This document shows positions 1 through 11,640 of a DNA stretch of 64,000 bases, in pieces. Position 1 is the first letter of the stretch, and every line of letters starts with the position of its first letter. The DNA lies in NCBI GenBank assembly GCA_008921705.1, contig VFFE01007510.1:23788-87787 (forward strand), given 5' to 3'. Position numbers and translations under genes: made by a program. The stretch is from Burhinus oedicnemus (taxonomy: Eukaryota; Chordata; Aves; Charadriiformes; Burhinidae). Below the pieces are notes generated by a model. That model had not been told where the DNA came from. It saw nothing but the letters and a program-made list of their open reading frames with translations, and made no database searches.

Positions 1-345
1 CATATCCCTAGGCGATGACACCCCTCAGTCTGTGAGGTGCTCCAGGAAGCTGCTCCCCTAGACCCATGGTGCTGGGTGTCATGCCTGGCCCATGAGGCTG
101 AGGCTCCCCTGTGACAGCCCAGGGACAGTCTAGGGAGGGATCTCATTCCTCCGATGGCATTACTGGGGTTCCCCTACCTGCCCTTGTGCCCTGGTGCTCC
201 TTCCTGTGTGGGGAGATGGGTCTTCGATGGGCTGGTGGCTCCTGTGGTGGCCCCTGGACTAGCCAGGCCAGAGCATTATTTGGGTTCTCCCACCTGCTGC
301 TGTCTCTCTGTGCTCCTTGCATGTGTGCGGACACATATCATGTGA
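1..345. repeat. Diverged tandem repeat, unit about 116-134 bp
   Basis: Two blocks align with each other. The block from about 96 to 202 and the block from about 230 to 318 share, in order, a GGCTG.GGCTCC..TGTG stretch, a GCCC..GGAC stretch, a GCATTA...GGGTTC.CC stretch and GTGCTCCTT. The offset is 134 bp at the left end and 116 bp after an 18-bp length difference. A weaker third copy may begin before 60 and run off the window edge. The block is richer in G+C than the DNA after it. The short ORFs here in several frames look like by-products of the low stop-codon density, not genes. Confidence 0.5.
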
Positions 346-1211
346 CTTAAGAGTCATCTTTGGTAATCTCACTACTAAATACTGATTTCTCTGTTATGCC
401 AGAAAAAGAGCATTAGACACATGCAAAGGATGCACCTGTTGGAGAAATACGGTCCACAAAGAGACCGACTCCTCTGCTCAGTTGCAGATGGTAATGTAGG
501 GGAAAATGTTTCTGTGGCTTTTGCTGAAGGGAGGACATCCAAATAGGCAATTTAAAGAAAAGGATATACTTTTAGGAAATCCTCAGAATGCACTAGTAAA
601 GTACTTGTTATGGGCCTCACAGGTTCCACAAGGCATTTTGGGATAAACAGAAGACTCTGAGGAGCCATCATAAATTGTCCTATAACAAATATCACTTCTA
701 AATCACAGTTTAATGCCATTTTGCTAGCACTGAAAATAGAGCATTACGTGACAGTAAGCAACTGACACCCATTATTTATTTAATGAAATTAAATAATACT
801 ATATTGCAGAATAAAGAGGTGAATCTGATTCTTGGAGTGGAAGAACACTAGTGAATTTGCTACAGAGTGGGCATGGTGATGCCTAGCATTTTGATTTCTC
901 CATGTGATTTTATTTTGAGAGACGAATTCCTTTCAGAATTAAGAGGAGAGGGAGAATTTTGATTATGCTTTTGAGAATTTTCCAATGTGTGTTTTGGTTA
1001 ATTTTAGAAATAGTTAAAAGCTGCAGAATTTAAAATCTGACACATTCTACTTATTTTCAAATGAGGAAATAGGCTCAATTTCCTCCTGTGTGAAGTGTGA
1101 GCTTATAATTCTTCCCATAAACCCAACTCTGGGATCTTGTTGCCTGATGTATTTGTCAAACTTAGCATTTCATTGCCTCTACATGGTTACATTTCCGAAA
1201 CCTTTTCATGG
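346..1211. other. Non-genic stretch, nothing recognised
   Basis: AT-rich single-copy-looking DNA. I see no long frame, repeat end or RNA motif. Confidence 0.5.
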
Positions 1212-1481
1212 GCATCTGTGTTGGTTTGGCCTGGCATAGAGTTAATTTTCTTCATAGTAGCTCATATGGGGTTATGTTTTGGATTTGTGCTGAAAACAAT
1301 GTTGATAATAAATACAGGGGTGCTTTAGTTATTGCTGAGCAGTGCTTTCACAGAGTCAAGGGCTTTTCTGCTTCTCACACCACCCCCCAGCGAGTAGGCT
1401 GGGGGTGGTGCACAAGAAGTTGGGAGGGGACACAGCCTGGACAGCTGACCCCAACTGACCAAAGGGCTATTCTGTACCATA

Positions 1482-1504
1482 TGACGTGATGCTCAGTATA
1501 TAAA
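1482..1504 (+). promoter_or_regulatory. LTR promoter: CRE-like site and TATA box
   Basis: TGACGTGA at 1482-1489 is one base from the palindromic CRE. TATATAAA at 1497-1504 is a full-strength TATA match 8 bp downstream. Transcription would be expected to start about 25-30 bp later and run on the plus strand. Whether the promoter is active cannot be seen from sequence. Confidence 0.6.
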
Positions 1505-1685
1505 GCCGGGGGAAGAAGAAGGAAGGTGAGGATGTTTGGAGTGATGGCATTTGTCTTCCCAAGTAACCGTTATGTGTGATGCAGCCCTGCTTTCCTGAAG
1601 ATGGCCAAACACCTGCCTGCCAATGGGAAGCAGTGAATGAATTCCTTGTTTTGCTTTGCTTGCATGTGTGGCTTTTGCTCTACCT

Positions 1686-1691
1686 ATTAAA
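1686..1691 (+). terminator. LTR poly(A) signal ATTAAA
   Basis: ATTAAA lies about 180 bp downstream of the TATA box and is followed by T-rich sequence. This is the expected place for the R-region polyadenylation signal of the LTR. Confidence 0.55.
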
Positions 1692-1826
1692 CTGTCTTTA
1701 TCTCAACCTACGAGTTTTCTCACTTTTACCCTTCCGATTCTTTCCCTCATTCCACTGGGATGAGGTGAGTGAGTGAGTGGCTCTGTGGTGCTTAGTTGCC
1801 AGCTGGGCTTAAACTCTGACAGCACC

Positions 1827-2393
1827 CTTTATGGATCTTTTTTAGGACTGCATTATTTATTCCATCCTTCAAACTCATATCCTGTTATAACTTCTTGTTT
1901 CTCATTTCCTCTGCAGCACTTACAAGAAGTGGTAAGAAAGAGGTACATTTGATCTACTATCGGGAAACCTTCTGTTCAGTGTAACTCTACGATATAATTG
2001 TCATCATTCATGTTCCCATATGAATATTCTTAATTTGAACTAATGGGAAGTTTTAAATATATCGATAGTTATATTTCTAATTATTCTTACATATAAAAAT
2101 TAAAAATGTCAAAGATAATGCATACCTTGGTCAACAGCAGCTGTCCAAGCACAGTTTGATCTCTACATTGTGTGTTTATAGGGTCATTCTCACACATCAC
2201 GAACCTCGTTGCACCAGTGGTTCAGACTTGAATGTATCATCATAGCGTGCATGTTCACCTGGTTCTCCATGTCTCCATCAATTCTATTCTTCAGCTGCCT
2301 TACAAGGAGAAGACGGGGGTCTGTTGCAAAGAGAAAAGCTAACCTGTCTCTCGGTACTTATGCAAATGCTCAGGATGGTGCCAGTGTCCTAGA
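1827..2393. other. Non-genic stretch, nothing recognised
   Basis: AT-rich spacer between the solo LTR and the first CR1. No frame or motif supports a feature. Confidence 0.5.
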
Positions 2394-4760
2394 TCACAGA
2401 TATCACAGAATGGCTGAGGTGAGGAGGTCCCTCTGGAGATCATCTAGTCCAACAGCCTACTCAGAGCAAGGTCATCTACAGCAGGTTACTCAGGCTGTCA
2501 TATCAGGTTTTTAATAACTCCAAGGATGGAGAATCCACCACCTCTCTGGGCAGCCTTTTCCAGTGCTCAACCACACACAGAGCAATGAAGTTTTTTCTTA
2601 TGTTTAAATGGGATTTCCTGTATTTCAGGTTGTGCCCATTGCTGGCTCCATCCTCTTTACACTGCCCCATCAGGTACTTGTACACATTGATAAGATCCTC
2701 CTGAGCCTTCTCTTCTCAAGGCTGAACAGTTCCAGCCCTCTCAGCAGTTCCTCATATGTCAGATGCTCCAGTCCCTTAATCACCTTTGCAGCCCTTTGCT
2801 TGACTCTCTCCAGTATGTCCATGTCTCTCTTGTACTGGGGAGCACAGAACTGGACCCAGATGTGCCTCACCCATGCTGAGCAGAGGGGAAGGATCACCTC
2901 CCTCAACCTGCTGACAATGCTTTTCCTAATGCAGTCCAGAAGGCTGTTGGCCTTCTTTGCTGTGAGGGCACACTGCAAGATCATGGTCAACTTGCTCTTT
3001 GCCAGGACCCCCAGGACCTGCTCTGCCAAGGTGCTTTCCAGCCACTCAGCCCCCAGCCTGTACCAGTGCAAGGTGTTGTTCCTCCCCATGGGCAGGACTT
3101 GGCATTTGCCTTTGCTGAACTTCATGAGATTCCAGTTGGCCCATTTCTACAGCCTGTTGAGCTCCCTCCAAATGGCAGCACAACCCTCTGGTGTATCAGC
3201 CACTCCTCCCAGTTTTGTATCATCTGCAGACTTCTTGAGAGTGCACACTGCTCCATTGTCCAGGCCATTAATGAAGATGTTAAGCAGCACTGACCCCAGT
3301 ATTGACCCCTGAGATAAACTACTAATGACTCAGTGGTCTCCAGCTGGACTTTGTGTTGCTGGTCACAACCCTTTGAGAACAGCCATTCAGCCAGTTTTCA
3401 GTCTACCTCACTGTCTGCTTATCTAGTCCATACTTCATTAGCTTGTGAGGATGTTATGGGAGACAGTGTTGAAAACCTTGCTAGAGAGAAGAGAAACAAA
3501 ATCCACTACTATCCTCTCATCCACCAGGCTGGTCAGTTCACTGTAGAAGGCTATCAGGTTGGTCAGGCATGATTTTCCCTTTGTAACAATCTATGCTGAC
3601 TACTCCCGATCACCTTCTTGTCCTTGATGTGTCTGGCAATGGTTTCCAGAAAGATTTGCTCCATCACCTTCCTAGGGACCAAGCTGAGACTGACCAGTCT
3701 GTCATTACCCAGATCCTCCTTCTTGCCCTGGCTGAAGACAATAATGATGTTTGTTTTCTTCCAGTCGTCCAGAATCTCCCTTGATCACCATGATCTTTCA
3801 AAGATAATGAAGAGTAGCCTCACAGTGACACCAGCCAGCTCCCTCAGCACTCATGGGTACGTCCCATCAGGGCTCATAGACTTGTGTATGTCCAGTTTGT
3901 TTAAATGTTCCCTAACTTGATCCTTCTCCACCAAGGGTAAGTCTTCCCTGTTTCAGACTTTCTCAAGGGGCTCAGGCCTGGAATTGCTGAAGGGCAGTTT
4001 TATCTGTAAAAACTGAGGTGAAGAAGGCATTGACTATCTTGGTCTTTTCCTTGTCCTTTGTCACCAGTCTTCTGCCCAGTTAAGGCATTAGTTCTGATAA
4101 GCCCTAATCCTGACCCATAAGCTCTCAGCTGGCTCCTCATCCATCCCTAGGCAGAGCTCTGCATTCCCGCTGCTCTCTCCCCTCCTTGCTGCCCCAGCCA
4201 GTCCTTCCTAAAGAGCCTGTAGCCATCCATTGGAGCTCTCGAGACATGTGAGCTATACCGCCTTTTCCCTGGGATCTCAATGAGATTGTAACCCTGCAAC
4301 AGTGTGCCTCCACATGCCACGTGCTTTAGTGCACAGGCACTTCAGAGAGGCATCCAGTCATGTGGGTTTTCCAGAAGAGCTGTTAGAGCTTCACCCACCT
4401 TGCTGTTATGTAGGCACTTGCTTGTTTGTGTGGATACCCTTGGGCTGGTCTCCCTTCTGCCCTGTTTTGTTAATTATCTCCTGTTCACATCATCCTGCTC
4501 ACTTTGCTTGTTGCCCCAGTCCACCACTTCCTCACTCAATTGTTGGTCATCTGCTTCCTCCCCATCATTCCCAGTTCAAAGCTCTCCTCACAGGCTGGCC
4601 AGCCTGTGTGCCTTTGCCCCACTGCAGGGGGATCCCATCTCTTCCTAGCAGCTCTTCATCCTCAAAGGGGGTCCCAGCGTTGTATCATCCTTAGAGCCAT
4701 GCATTCACGCATGCCTAGTATGGTCCAGGTCTCCCCTGGCTGCTGTGGTGCAGGGAACAA
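2394..4760 (-). mobile_element. CR1 LINE, long but internally deleted copy
   Basis: A CR1 non-LTR retrotransposon in minus orientation; its 3' end is at 2394 (CACAGA-type octamer tail, then a GGAGATCATCTAGTCCAAC block). Reading downward from about 4350, the minus strand encodes the start of the endonuclease domain (LKCLCTKAR, a GW..L..EGL equivalent of the YRLFRKD segment, then MDEEPAESLWVRIR near 4110-4150). It then jumps directly near 4080 to the linker before the reverse transcriptase (LVTKD..K..IVNAFFTSVF). The RT fingers/palm and C-terminal region follow to about 2500. A full element has roughly 200 more codons between these two parts, so a segment is missing. The part from 4350 to 4760 resembles sequence upstream of the endonuclease, but its outer end is uncertain. 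Confidence 0.88.
2503..4350 (-). pseudogene. CR1 ORF2 (endonuclease/reverse transcriptase) remnant
   Basis: Decayed ORF2 of the CR1 element. The RT active site reads SADD (codons at 3219-3227), where Y/FADD is usual. The longest open piece is 151 codons at 2670-3125 and covers the RT C-terminal region ([38 protein letters not shown]). The frame then shifts near 2675, and the end of the protein continues in another frame (NIRKNF, HWKRLPREVV) to about 2503. Several stops and frameshifts between 3125 and 4080 and the deletion near 4080 make it non-functional. The divergence suggests an older insertion than the 39907 copy. Confidence 0.85.
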
Positions 4761-6460
4761 AACTGCAGAGAGCTAATAAAAACACGATATGAGCTGCACC
4801 TTTCTGCCTTTCTAACATTTCACAGCTTAGAGAAAGAAAAATAGGATGCCAAGTCTGAATAATTGTCTTTCCTAATGACATTCTCAATATTGAGATATGA
4901 ATCTCAAATTTTTGAAGTTTAGGTAGAGCACATATGGCAGCTTGCTTTCAAGGCAAAATCATGATCTTCAGCCCTCAGGAAAGCCAGCTGTAAGCTTCCA
5001 AGGTTGGAAAATGGAAAATGTTTGGATTCTGGCTACTGGAAAATGGAGCGAGAGGAGGAGACAGGATTTGATTAAACAGCTGATTAACTTATGCCGGGAG
5101 CAGGTCCCCTGTACCACTAAGCATATTTATCTTTGTTGACAACTCTTTTAGTCAGATGTAGTCAGATTCTCAGCCTTGTCTTTTGGTATGCAACAGTGAA
5201 GTTGTTCTTTTTATCGAAGGCAGGGGGAAGTCCAAAAAGCATAAGCAGTAAGCAGCAGTGACTTCAGTCACAGTTGTTCATACGTCTTTTCATAGAGAAT
5301 TTTCGATGTCTCACTTCTCAGAACGGGCCTGACTTGGAGTATTACTCCTCCCTGTGCTGGGCAAGATTAGAGTATCTGTTATTCCAATCTTAAGTTTATG
5401 CAACTTAAGAAAAAATGTATGCTGACTTACTTTAAAAAGCCCCCTAGTGAAAACAGTTTAACCACAAGAGCCGAAACCATCATGTTAAAATTAAATATGG
5501 AAGTTCCCTCTGGTTATCAAAGGTATTTTTGGTATTTCAATGGCAGGAACTGTTGCCTCCTTAAGTTGTAAAAGCAACTTAAATTTCAAGAAGACAACTT
5601 AAAATCTAAGGACTGGCAAGGCTTTGGCAAATTTTCTTTCCCTTTTTGATAGTGACCTCCTGGTGTTATATGTATTGCAAAAGTCATGCTGCACGAAAAA
5701 GGATTGCTGCTTCTTTGTGTTATGATGTTCCTACTTTATTGCCTTTTTGCTGCTGGTTGCTCACAAGGGGTGAATACACTGAGACAAGATGAAAGTGCTG
5801 AAAAAAGTGTGCAGCTGAAGCTGACAGATGACAGCGCAGTGTCAGCCACTTGCCTGAATCAGAGATGTACGCTTTTCCTTCTGAGGAGTTAATTTGCAGC
5901 TGAGATATACTTTAAGGGTTAGGTAGGTTTAAATCCTAGGCATTCAGCATCCTAATGGATCAACCTGGTAATGTTTCCTATAAAGGCATATATTGGCTTT
6001 TATGAGCATTCAGTGGGAGTTTAATTCTCTGTGTTCTTCTGGAGGGACCTCTGAATGTCTTTAGTGAGCTTCGTTTAGGTTAGTGAGTTCAGTCTTTCTT
6101 GTCTTCGGTCCCTTTAAATACTCCCTTAGTTTCAATACAGTTTACTTAGGAGTAATTACAACTCTAAATGAACTCAAATATCATCCTGTCATGGACAAAA
6201 ATATTAAATATCATGAGGATCTTGGTCAGCAGGGTATCAGCATAGTTTAGGCTCTGAGGCTCAAAATTATGAACTATCACCTAGATTTTCACCTTCAAAG
6301 TTGCTCAGAAACTTCTTGCTTATGCTTACATGAACTTCAGCCTCCACAAAAGGAGAATGAGGATTTTATTGGTAAGGGTATGTGCTTTTGGGAGACTTCT
6401 GGGCTTTTGGGAGATTTTTGGTCCTGCTGCAAAGACTGTGTATTTTGTATTAAGTGATAA
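4761..6460. other. Non-genic stretch, nothing recognised
   Basis: Single-copy-looking AT-rich DNA between two CR1 copies. The frames at 4942-5139 (65 codons) and 5686-5892 (68 codons) have no recognisable motif or codon signature. The second starts with a hydrophobic stretch, but nothing else supports it. Confidence 0.4.
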
Positions 6461-6758
6461 TCACGGAATCACGGAATTTTCAGAGTTGGAAGGGACCTCT
6501 AGAGATCATCTAGTCCAACTCCCCTGCTGACGCAGGAATGCCTAGAGCACATTACTCAGGACTGCATCCAGGTGGGTCTTGAAAATCTCCAGAGAAGGGG
6601 ACTCCACAACCTCCCTGGGCAGCCTGTTCCAGTGCTCTGTCACCCTAACCATAAAGGAGTTTTTTCCTTATGTTTGAATGGAATTTCCTATGTTCCAACT
6701 TGTGCCCGTTGCCCCTTGTCCTGTCACTGGGAACCACTGAAAAGAGTCTGGCTCCATC
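6461..6758 (-). mobile_element. CR1 LINE, 5'-truncated 3' end
   Basis: The last roughly 300 bp of a CR1 in minus orientation. It begins with two CACGGAAT octamer tail repeats, then the GGAAGGGACCTCTAGAGATC block, the CCTGGGCAGCCTGTTCCAGT block and the CTTGTGCCCGTTGCCCCTTG block. It stops abruptly at 6758. Truncation at the element's 5' end is typical of incomplete reverse transcription. It belongs to the same 3'-end type as the 2394 and 39907 copies. Confidence 0.9.
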
Positions 6759-6789
6759 AAATAAATAAATAATGATAAATGATAAATAG
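6759..6789. repeat. Short (AAAT)n / TGATAAA simple repeat
   Basis: AAATAAATAAATAATG followed by two GATAAAT units, directly at the 5' truncation point of the CR1. It may have expanded from A-rich target DNA. Confidence 0.7.
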
Positions 6790-6935
6790 ACTATATTTCT
6801 TTTTAGAGAGAAGAGAAGGTCTTTCTCTATGATCTAATTGTTAGATTGTAGATTTATGTGCTTGCTTTGCTCTTCTTCATCCACTGAATCTTGAATTTTC
6901 TCTGATTGATCAGATAAATTCAGAGGTTTTCACAG

Positions 6936-7000
6936 GGTAAAGGAAGGATTTGAACCCATGTCTGTCATCATCCAGAGTAAATAACTGTGGTCTAAAATCA
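6936..7000 (-). repeat. MIR-like ancient SINE fragment
   Basis: GGATTTGAACCC at 6946-6957 is the reverse complement of a Pol III B box (GGGTTCAAATCC). It is followed by ATGTCTGTCATCATCCAGAG, which resembles the core of MIR-type SINEs (AGGTCTGTCTGACTCCA). Identified by eye and strongly diverged. Confidence 0.35.
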
Positions 7001-10000
7001 ATCTCTTTCAGCTTTATTTTCAAAGACAAAACTGTCCTTTTGTAAGCAGGGGTCAGGAGAAGGATCAAATGGAGGGCAATACCTTTTGTTATCTCTGAGG
7101 CACCGAGAAGGGCAGGATGTCAGACCTCACCTTTGTCCTCGCCATACCATGTCGGTTAACTTAGGGGGTCACATCCTTGGCAGGCAGAGTTTGATGGATC
7201 TCATTCAGAACCGCCTAAATGCTTGTTTGGTGCATAAGGAAACAAGATCCCTGGATTCTTTTGTTCTTGATTTGAAAGCTGGAGCAGCTGGTCAGCTAAG
7301 GACACAGTGATCAATGCTGTCATAGTTAAGTCGGTGTTTTAGAGTTTTATGTATGTGTGAGTCTTGCCTCTAAAACAGTCTTTTTGGAATTGAGTAAGCC
7401 CTAAAGACAGTATTTTAATTTTAAATCTTAATCAAGGAGTTGTCATCTCTTTTTCTTAGAATTACTGGAAAAGATAAGAGCATGTTTTCCAGAGTTTTGT
7501 GAGGAGATACTACTTGTGTTTTTCAGATAATTATTGATTTTTAAACTCTACAATGATACTTTGCACTCAGATAGCCTCTGATGTAAGATGACAGAGGTAA
7601 TGTCAAATGATCTTTATATATTTGTTCACACACCCTCCAGTGTTTTATTTTCATATCAACAGAAATATGCTTGCTGTTAATGTAAAACATAAAAATAAAC
7701 TTCCTAGAAGAAGCTTCTGACATTCAGAAAATCTAAAGAAATAATAGTGTTTCAGAGTTTTCCACTGGGGAACTGTGTATACTGTATGAAGTTGGTGGAA
7801 GGTTTCAAAGGGCTAATAAAAAATGATATTAGATAGACTGTAAATTACTATGAAGAGAAGCAGAGAAGAGATGGACCTTAAATCCTAGAAAAATATTTTC
7901 TAAGAAATGTGATATTTCTTAACAAAGAGTAAATGTTATCTTTTAGGATTTTTCTTGCTATTATTTTATTTTTTTTTTCAGGCTAAGTTGAATAAAATAT
8001 ATTAAATGAGGATAAAGAGAGAAAACTGTTGATGTGCCCTTCAAATACACTGCTTGCTCCCTCATGAAAGCATAAGCCAGCACTGAGACACCACTGGAAT
8101 GAGCCAAAATAAAAATTCAGCGCACCTCCTCACAGCCTTTATCTCTCTATTCTCCCACATGCAGAGGAAGCACACTTCACCAGCATATCTACAGTAACTT
8201 ATGGGAGATAATTTTAGATGCTCATATAAATCATGAAAGCAGTGTCCTCACAACAGTTCTTGCAAAAGGCACCAATAACAAACCCGACTGGGAGCAATTA
8301 TCTACAGGCATGCCGTGGGCTTTTCTTTTCAAACCTTTCCACAGTAACTGATATTGTAAAGTGAATTAATCTCTCTTTTGTCTTCCCAGTAAGTATCAAT
8401 TAGTGTAAAAGAAAGCCCTCTGTTTGCCAGCTCATGGCAGTAATTGTTGTCTCTTGCTCGATTTGTCTGCTATGGCAATGAATACTCAAAATACTCCTTG
8501 AAACATTTGTGTGCACTCTTGCTGCGAGCAGTGTGCCTTGCATCTTTCAAAACTGGTCTGGAAGACCACCTGTTTTCTGTAACTGAGCACTACACTGTAA
8601 AGCTTCCACTTAACAGATGTAGACCAGAAGGCAGAAGCAGGGCTAAAGACTAAGCAAAGATATAAACAACAGAAAAGGAAGAGACACGCCGGAAAAGCTT
8701 GAATTCCATAAAGTCTGATGTCAAACTCTGGCTTCTCATACACACCAGGTGCAGCCATAGAAACCCCTGAGAATAGTGAGGGAGCCTGAACCTCAGTTTG
8801 GGTCACTGGGTGATGGGAACAATCGCCTTGAGATGCAACACAGCTCAAATTGGGTTAATAAAGGTCAAGTCATCCATTTAGCCATGAAGGGTCAGTTTGA
8901 CCAAAGCATTTATGTACGCGACCACCGAACCACAAACCTTTAAGTTCCACACTTCTGTTTGGCTGCCATTGATCACTAGGTGCTAACTATTTTATCCTTA
9001 CAGTGTTCATTGGAGTAGGAACTAGTACTAAGGTTCAGCTCAAGAAGGAAAGCTCCTTAACTGCTGAATTAGGAATGATCATTGTCCCTTTGGTCTGGCT
9101 AAGTAAATGGTTAATTATCTGAAGCAAAGTGGAGCAGCTTCCAAAAAGAAAGAGCCTTCACTTTCTGTTTTATCCTTGTCTCACCCTGAAATATCACCTA
9201 CTGTTTAGGCACTTGTCTAAAAATTACGCTTCAGTCCTTTTGGTCTCATGAGAGAGGTGAGATCAGGCCTTCCAGCTCTTGGGCAGGTATTCTTGTCCTT
9301 GAGGTGCTGGTTAGGATGTATGAAGGAAAAAGCATCACAGCAGTAGCAGTGATTTATGAAGTGACATGGGGATGGGCACTCAGCAGTGGAAGAAGTCATG
9401 GCTGTGATTCCAAACTGGAGGGAAGCGTCTTCCTGAAATGTAGGGTTAGGGAGCTGAAGTCCCAAGCAGAACTGCTGATCTTGGTGTTCAAATTCCTTTT
9501 AACATTTGCAAATGCCTGCTATAAAGACACCCTTGGGTTTGAACTCAAACCACCCAATCCTCTACAGATGACTGTTGCCAGATAATAAGATTGTCTAAAT
9601 AGAGTAGCTTAAGCAGAATGCTGATGTGGTCTCCTGAGCTTCAGTTTAGATTTATGACAGAAACATACACTTCTCTTTCTGAGCTTGCTTACTTGCATTC
9701 GTCCTTGTCATACCTTTGACAAATGTTCAAGATTGCATCTTATAAGTATTGTGTCTCTACATAATGTACCAAAGAAAGGCACTTAGACTTCTCCAATTTT
9801 CTTGCCTCAGAAAGCAGAACTATCTTGGGATGATTCTTCTTTTACCTGTGGCTTGTCAGTTCATAGGCTGAGGAATGAGGTGAACTGTTGTCTCATTGTT
9901 CCCACACTCATCCATTTTGAATGATGAACCCGGTGAAAGGAGACATTGCAGGAGGACAAAATTTTCCTGGCTAATTTTTATCATAGAGGGATATCTGCTC

Positions 10001-11329
10001 AGCTTATTTCTTTGAAGCAGGTACAAGAGACAACTTACAAACAGGTAGTAATCTTTCTTGGTGCTACATGGCATAGGATTTCAGTGGAACATGAAGATGT
10101 ATTACAGCATTCAGAGTTGTGTTGTGAATGCATGCAAGCATGCATAGACTCTGCTCAGTGAATTATTAAGCCTCTTTATCAAATGCGTAACAGTCAGCAA
10201 ACTACACAACTTGTCTGAGTCATAGTTTTCACATTTGTATAGGAGCAATAATACTACTACTTATAACAGGATGAAAGGTTGTAAGTATGTCCTGTATTTA
10301 TTTATGTATTTTTAAGTGACATAAAAACTAAAATTTGAGAGAAACATTTGTTTCTGATTTCTCTGTTTCTTGTTCTGTCTTCCTTCCTTTTCTGTTTTCT
10401 GTTTGTTTATAAGTAGCCTGCAGTTACTAAAAAGAGAGCATAGGAGATGATTCATTTCCAAAAAACCACAATAGTAGAAAGAAAACAACTTCAAGTGAAG
10501 CTTTCACACTTGTCTGTATAATAAGCACTTGTAATTTCTCATCAATTAGTGATTGCAAAAGCTAATTTGAAGTAGGAGATGACATATAGGAAGATGACCT
10601 TTAATTTTCCACTACGATTCTGGATGTTAGCAGCCACTGGCAATAGGAAGGTGTCCTGTTGGGGTACACTGACATTTAAAGTGAAAGAAAAAAATAGTCT
10701 TTTTTTTCCCCTTTGGATTGTAGAAATGATTGTTTATGGAAAGTTCCATAATTTCAAGTGTGTTAGAAAATCTTTTCTCTCTTTGATTTCTCTCTCCTAT
10801 GAAATATCTGTAGTCTATGAAGCTGAGATTTCTTGTAACCTCTGAAGTGTGACTTTGATGTTGTCTTTGGCTGGAAGAATTGACAGAGTGACGAAGCATA
10901 TGCATTTTTGCCTGAGGTAAATGGGAGCATATATAGGGAATGCAATGTAAAGTTGCATGATGGATGACTAAAAACATGGATGTCATAGTTGCTTTTTTTT
11001 GGTTTGGTTTGGTTTTAAATGTTTTTATGTATTTGAGGTGTTTGAAATGATAGAATACTAGTATCTGTGTTAGCCCTATTCTTGCCTGTTTTGGGTATGC
11101 TATCCTTAGCATCACATTCAAATAGCAAAGCTGTTCCTTTTGTGAGTGCCACCATCTTTATGTACCATAAATCATTTAATCAAAAAGAAAACTATAAGTC
11201 TAATTTGGCTTGGATATTACTCAAGTAAGTAAGGTATAATTCCACTGAAATCAGTGGAGCTGCACAGGGCAACAGGAACTTGAGGAAAGAATTGTTGTCA
11301 GTTATTGTGACCTGGGGGAAGAGATTCTG
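7001..11329. other. Non-genic stretch with only unrecognised frames
   Basis: No repeat end, exon pair or RNA motif is recognised. The longest frame is 164 codons on the minus strand (10627-11121), rich in K, F, H and S. Its composition follows the local AT content and it has no known motif. A minus-strand frame of 120 codons at 8486-8848 is likewise unsupported. A 10-bp T tract lies near 7968-7978. Confidence 0.4.
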
Positions 11330-11640
11330 TCTGGTGTATTGATTTACTTAGACTGGAAGTTCTGGGGGCGGAAAGGTCTTCCTTCTGCTATAACTAACTG
11401 TGCGGAGCACTAGGGCAAAGAGTCGTGGCAAACAAGGTCGCTAGAGCCTTGGTCCCATGGAGTGGGGCTGCCAAGGAGAAAGAAAACAGCAATGGTAAGC
11501 CCTTCACCTACCCGGTGGTGCCTGGGGCCACACCATCTCACAGTGCAGCCATGTCAGGGCCCATGAGTTTGGGAGGTTCTACAATAGCCATATTTAATGG
11601 TAGAGCTACCACGCAGTGATAGCAAATGCTGCAGGAGGTG
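11330..11640. other. GC-elevated patch, unidentified
   Basis: A block richer in G+C than its neighbours, with a 64-codon plus frame at 11425-11619 containing many G, A, P and S residues. I do not recognise the protein or a repeat family. It could be an old element fragment. Confidence 0.2.

Larger units (their letters stand above)
1217..1821 (+). mobile_element. Solo LTR of an avian ERVL-like endogenous retrovirus
   Basis: A 605-bp LTR in plus orientation. It starts TGTGTTGG and ends ...CTCTGACA, so it has the TG...CA ends of a retroviral LTR. The flanks are GCATC (1212-1216) and GCACC (1822-1826), a 5-bp target duplication with one mismatch. Inside, in order, are a CRE-like TGACGTGA (1482-1489), a TATA box (1497-1504), and an ATTAAA poly(A) signal (1686-1691) followed by a T-rich stretch, giving a U3-R-U5 arrangement. 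No gag, pol or env sequence and no partner LTR lie nearby, so this is a solo LTR left by recombination between two LTRs. The family assignment rests on my recognition of the sequence as a common avian LTR; I do not give a repeat-library name. Confidence 0.85.

Noticed and set aside
2608..3312. 234-codon plus-strand frame, the longest in the window
   Set aside because: It is the antisense of the CR1 reverse transcriptase. The opposite strand carries the recognisable RT blocks.
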